Origin: Actinomadura mexicana
Lineage (GTDB): Bacteria > Actinomycetota > Actinomycetes > Streptosporangiales > Streptosporangiaceae
Direction: 5' to 3'
Assembly: GCF_900188105.1 (NCBI RefSeq)
Contig: NZ_FZNP01000012.1
Location: 1-64,000, forward strand
DNA: 64,000 bases
Shown here: positions 62,078 through 64,000 of the stretch, piece after piece
Layout of the letters: every line of letters starts with the position of its first letter
How positions within the stretch are numbered: the stretch's first letter is position 1
Notes under the pieces: generated by a model
Seen by the model: only the letters and a program-made list of their open reading frames with translations
What the model was told of the DNA's origin: nothing
Databases searched by the model: none
Position numbers and translations under genes: made by a program

Positions 62078-63361
62078 TCATCTGGGTCCCGCGATCCGGT
62101 CGATGACCAGCGGGAGCGCGGGCACGGTGCCGCCTGCCCCGATGTCGAAGGCGCCGTCCAGAGCCTCCAGCGCGCGGCCGAACCTGGCCTCGTCGTCGGC
62201 GTGCAGCGTCAGCAGCGGCCGGCCCGCCTCGACCGTGTCGCCCGGCTTCGCGTGGCAGATGACGCCCGCGCCGAACGAGACCGGGTCCTCCTTGCGGGCC
62301 CGGCCGGCGCCGAGACGCCAGGCCGCGACGCCCACCCCGTAGGCGTCCAGCCTGGTCAGCACGCCCGAGGACGGGGCGGTGACCACGTGGGTCTCGCGGG
62401 CGGCCGGCAGCGGCGCGCCGGGGTCGCCGCCCTGCGCGGTGATCATGCGCCGCCAGGCGTCCATGGCGGAGCCGTCCTTCAGCGCGTCGGCCGGGTCCCG
62501 GCCGGAGATCCCGGCGGCGTCGAGCATCTCCCGCGCCAGCGTCAGCGTCAGCTCGACCACGTCGGGCGGGCCGCCCCCGGCGAGCACCTCGACCGACTCG
62601 GCCACCTCGACGGCGTTGCCGACCGCGCTGCCGAGCGGACGGTCCATCGCGGTCAGCAGGGCGACCGTGCGCAGCCCGTGGTCGGCGCCGATCGCGACCA
62701 TCGTCTCGGCCAGCTCCCGGGCCTGGTCCACCGTCTTCATGAACGCGCCCGAGCCGACCTTGACGTCCAGCACCAGCGCGCCCGTGCCCTCGGCGATCTT
62801 CTTCGACATGATCGAGGAGGCGATCAGCGGGATCGACTCCACCGTGCCGGTCACGTCGCGCAGCGCGTAGAGCTTGCGGTCGGCCGGCGCGAGGCCGCCG
62901 CCCGCCGCGCAGATGACCGCGCCGGCCGAGCGCAGCACGCCCAGCATCTCGGTGTTCGACAGCGACGCCCGCCAGCCCGGGATCGACTCCAGCTTGTCGA
63001 GCGTCCCGCCGGTGTGCCCGAGGCCGCGCCCCGACAGCTGCGGGACGGCCGCCCCGCACGCCGCCACCAGCGGCGCCAGCGGCAGGGTGATCTTGTCGCC
63101 GACGCCCCCGGTGGAGTGCTTGTCGGTGGTCGGACGGTCCAGCCCCGACCAGTCCATCCGCTCGCCGGACCGGATCATCGCCTCGGTCCACCGGGCCACC
63201 TCGGCCCGCGACATGCCGTTCAGCAGGATCGCCATCGCCAGGGCCGACATCTGCTCTTCGGCGATCACGCCCCGCGTGTAGGCGTCCACCGCCCAGTCGA
63301 TCTGGTCGGGGGTCAGCGTCCCGCCGTCCCGCTTGGCGCGGATGACATCGGTGGCGTCCAC
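62078..63361 (-). CDS. deoA: Thymidine phosphorylase
   Basis: Phosphorolysis of thymidine and deoxyuridine to base and deoxyribose-1-phosphate. 427 aa with the signature SGRGLGHTGGTLDKLESIPG, the phosphate loop DKHSTGGVGDKITLPLAP and ALVLDVKVGSGAFMKT. The C-terminal domain (VSFGAGVICHAKPGDTVEAG) is normal. ATG start, 58 bp downstream of cdd on the same strand and behind a permease gene, forming a pyrimidine-nucleoside uptake and salvage operon. It could act as a pyrimidine nucleoside phosphorylase with broader specificity. Confidence 0.93.
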   Translation of the reverse strand: MDATDVIRAKRDGGTLTPDQIDWAVDAYTRGVIAEEQMSALAMAILLNGMSRAEVARWTEAMIRSGERMDWSGLDRPTTDKHSTGGVGDKITLPLAPLVAACGAAVPQLSGRGLGHTGGTLDKLESIPGWRASLSNTEMLGVLRSAGAVICAAGGGLAPADRKLYALRDVTGTVESIPLIASSIMSKKIAEGTGALVLDVKVGSGAFMKTVDQARELAETMVAIGADHGLRTVALLTAMDRPLGSAVGNAVEVAESVEVLAGGGPPDVVELTLTLAREMLDAAGISGRDPADALKDGSAMDAWRRMITAQGGDPGAPLPAARETHVVTAPSSGVLTRLDAYGVGVAAWRLGAGRARKEDPVSFGAGVICHAKPGDTVEAGRPLLTLHADDEARFGRALEALDGAFDIGAGGTVPALPLVIDRIAGPR

Positions 63362-63419
63362 GAGATCCTCTCAAGGGTCGAGCCGGGCCGGCCAGGGTGT
63401 GCCGGCCGGATTGTGCCGG

Positions 63420-63824
63420 TCAGGCCCGGTCCACGAGGTCGTCGGGACCGAACGCGTCCGGTAGGACGTTCGACATGGGCAGGATGCCGCGCGTCGTCTC
63501 CAGCAGCATCGGGGCGCCGCCGTGCTCCCACAGCAGCTGCCGGCAGCGGCCGCACGGCATCAGCGGGTTCCCGTGCCGGTCGACCACCGCCATGGCGACC
63601 AGCCGGGGCCGCTCGGACTTGCCTGGCCCGTGCAGCGCCGACACGACGGCGCATTCCGCGCACAGGCCGACGCCGTACGAGGCGTTCTCCACGTTGCATC
63701 CGGTGATCACCCGGCCGTCGTCCACCAGCGCGGCGGCACCGACCGGGAACCCGGAGTACGGGCAGTACGCACGCCCCATCGCCTCCCGCGCCGCAGCACG
63801 AAGAGCAGGCCAATCAATCTCCAT
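63420..63824 (-). CDS. cdd: Cytidine deaminase
   Basis: Zn-dependent deamination of (deoxy)cytidine to (deoxy)uridine, feeding DeoA. 134-aa homotetrameric type. Substrate loop YCPYSGFPVGAAAL, VENASYGVGLCAECAVVSAL with the catalytic CAE, and the second Zn motif PCGRCRQLL are complete. ATG start MEIDWPALRAAAREAM. Between it and the upstream permease gene lies a G6-ACGA-C6 palindrome followed by a second C6 run. Confidence 0.95.
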   Translation of the reverse strand: MEIDWPALRAAAREAMGRAYCPYSGFPVGAAALVDDGRVITGCNVENASYGVGLCAECAVVSALHGPGKSERPRLVAMAVVDRHGNPLMPCGRCRQLLWEHGGAPMLLETTRGILPMSNVLPDAFGPDDLVDRA

Positions 63825-63838
63825 AAGGCCCTACCTTT

Positions 63839-63867
63839 CTGGGGGGACGACCCCCCAAACCCCCCGG
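63839..63867 (+). repeat. 29-bp G6-ACGA-C6 palindromic element
   Basis: CT, six G, ACGA, six C, AAA, six C, GG. The hairpin GGGGGGACGACCCCCC lies in the leader just upstream of cdd, between permease stop and cdd start, where it could attenuate read-through. It matches the copy inside the mutase gene at 26 of 29 positions (reverse orientation). Confidence 0.85.
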
Positions 63868-63911
63868 AAAGAGCAGCTGACCGGCGTCCTCCGCTTCGCT
63901 CCGGCCGCCGG

Positions 63912-64000
63912 TCAGCGTGCCTCACCGCGCCGGTAGCTCAGCCCGTTGGCGGCGGGCATGCGGAGGCGCTGGCTGGCCAGGGCCAGGACGAGCAGCGTCG
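63912..64000 (-). CDS. ABC transporter permease, C-terminal end (runs off window)
   Basis: Only the last 29 codons are present: TLLVLALASQRLRMPAANGL then SYRRGEAR and stop. A hydrophobic helix followed by RLRxPAA.G.xYRRGE is the typical end of nucleoside-type (BMP/Rbs-like) ABC permeases. Position ahead of cdd and deoA supports nucleoside import. Assignment rests on a short tail plus context. Confidence 0.55.
   Translation of the reverse strand, partial: TLLVLALASQRLRMPAANGLSYRRGEAR

Noticed and set aside
63926..63960. tRNA-like GGTAGCTCAG segment
   Set aside because: It lies in the coding end of the permease and lacks an acceptor stem and T-arm; chance resemblance.

Overview
The window is about 74% G+C by eye, with third positions almost entirely G or C. 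It uses GTG and TTG starts freely and has many 4-bp ATGA/GTGA gene overlaps. The gene set (treY/treZ, class III cyclase, actinobacterial acyl-CoA carboxylase with an epsilon subunit, WXG100, class F sortase, CGNR and BTAD regulators, Rv3303c-like LpdA) points to a filamentous actinomycete. My best guess is Streptosporangiales, Actinomadura-like. That placement is inference from gene content, not from a marker gene. No rRNA, tRNA, CRISPR array, integrase or transposase was recognised, so this reads as chromosomal core with small accessory insertions.

Layout. 0-6.7 kb: start of an acyl-CoA dehydrogenase, UDP-glucose dehydrogenase, a CoA-binding protein, purK-purE, a GtrA membrane protein and a two-component system. 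6.8-13.2 kb: a glycogen/trehalose operon (glgX-treY-treZ). 13.4-14.4 kb: an iron-storage pair (bfd, bfr) behind a probable iron box. 14.4-24.8 kb: an Rv1264-like cyclase, birA, an enoyl-CoA hydratase, ppc with a GNAT gene, acyl-CoA carboxylase beta and epsilon, a NYN-domain protein and a beta-propeller lipoprotein. 24.8-34.6 kb: a compact Tad/Flp pilus operon of nine genes followed by a very large LysM + winged-helix/BTAD membrane protein. 34.8-36.6 kb: a TetR regulator divergent from an NAD-dependent epimerase, with two palindromic operators between them. 36.7-43.9 kb: a one-piece type VII-like ATPase (ubiquitin-like + FHA + three FtsK domains), convergent with a WXG100 gene, followed by secreted, small-membrane and SPFH proteins. 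44.1-52.2 kb: biotin carboxylase/BCCP, a Gly-rich-tailed membrane protein, lpdA, a gamma-glutamylcyclotransferase-like gene and a purine nucleoside phosphorylase-phosphohexomutase pair. 52.2-64 kb: PH-domain protein, adenosine deaminase, a hydrolase divergent from a CGNR regulator, an MFS-cupin fusion, a truncated ABC-2 permease, a sortase and its likely substrate, secreted proteins, and a nucleoside salvage run (permease, cdd, deoA).

Functional links. birA, the carboxylase beta/epsilon pair and the biotin carboxylase/BCCP supply one acyl-CoA carboxylase pathway from three loci. punA, the phosphomutase, add, cdd, deoA and a permease tail form a nucleoside-salvage theme. The cyclase gives context for a perfect TGTGA-N6-TCACA box at 59.23 kb.

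The least ordinary features are as follows. (1) A wall-binding/transcription-factor-like membrane protein closes the Tad operon. (2) A YukD-like domain is fused onto an FHA-FtsK ATPase with no other ESX core genes nearby. (3) A family of G6-NNNN-C6 palindromes includes one 29-bp copy lying inside the phosphomutase reading frame. (4) A duplicated inverted repeat with identical 17-bp spacing lies between the hydrolase and CGNR genes. (5) A 47-bp hairpin-bearing tandem repeat lies directly upstream of one start codon.
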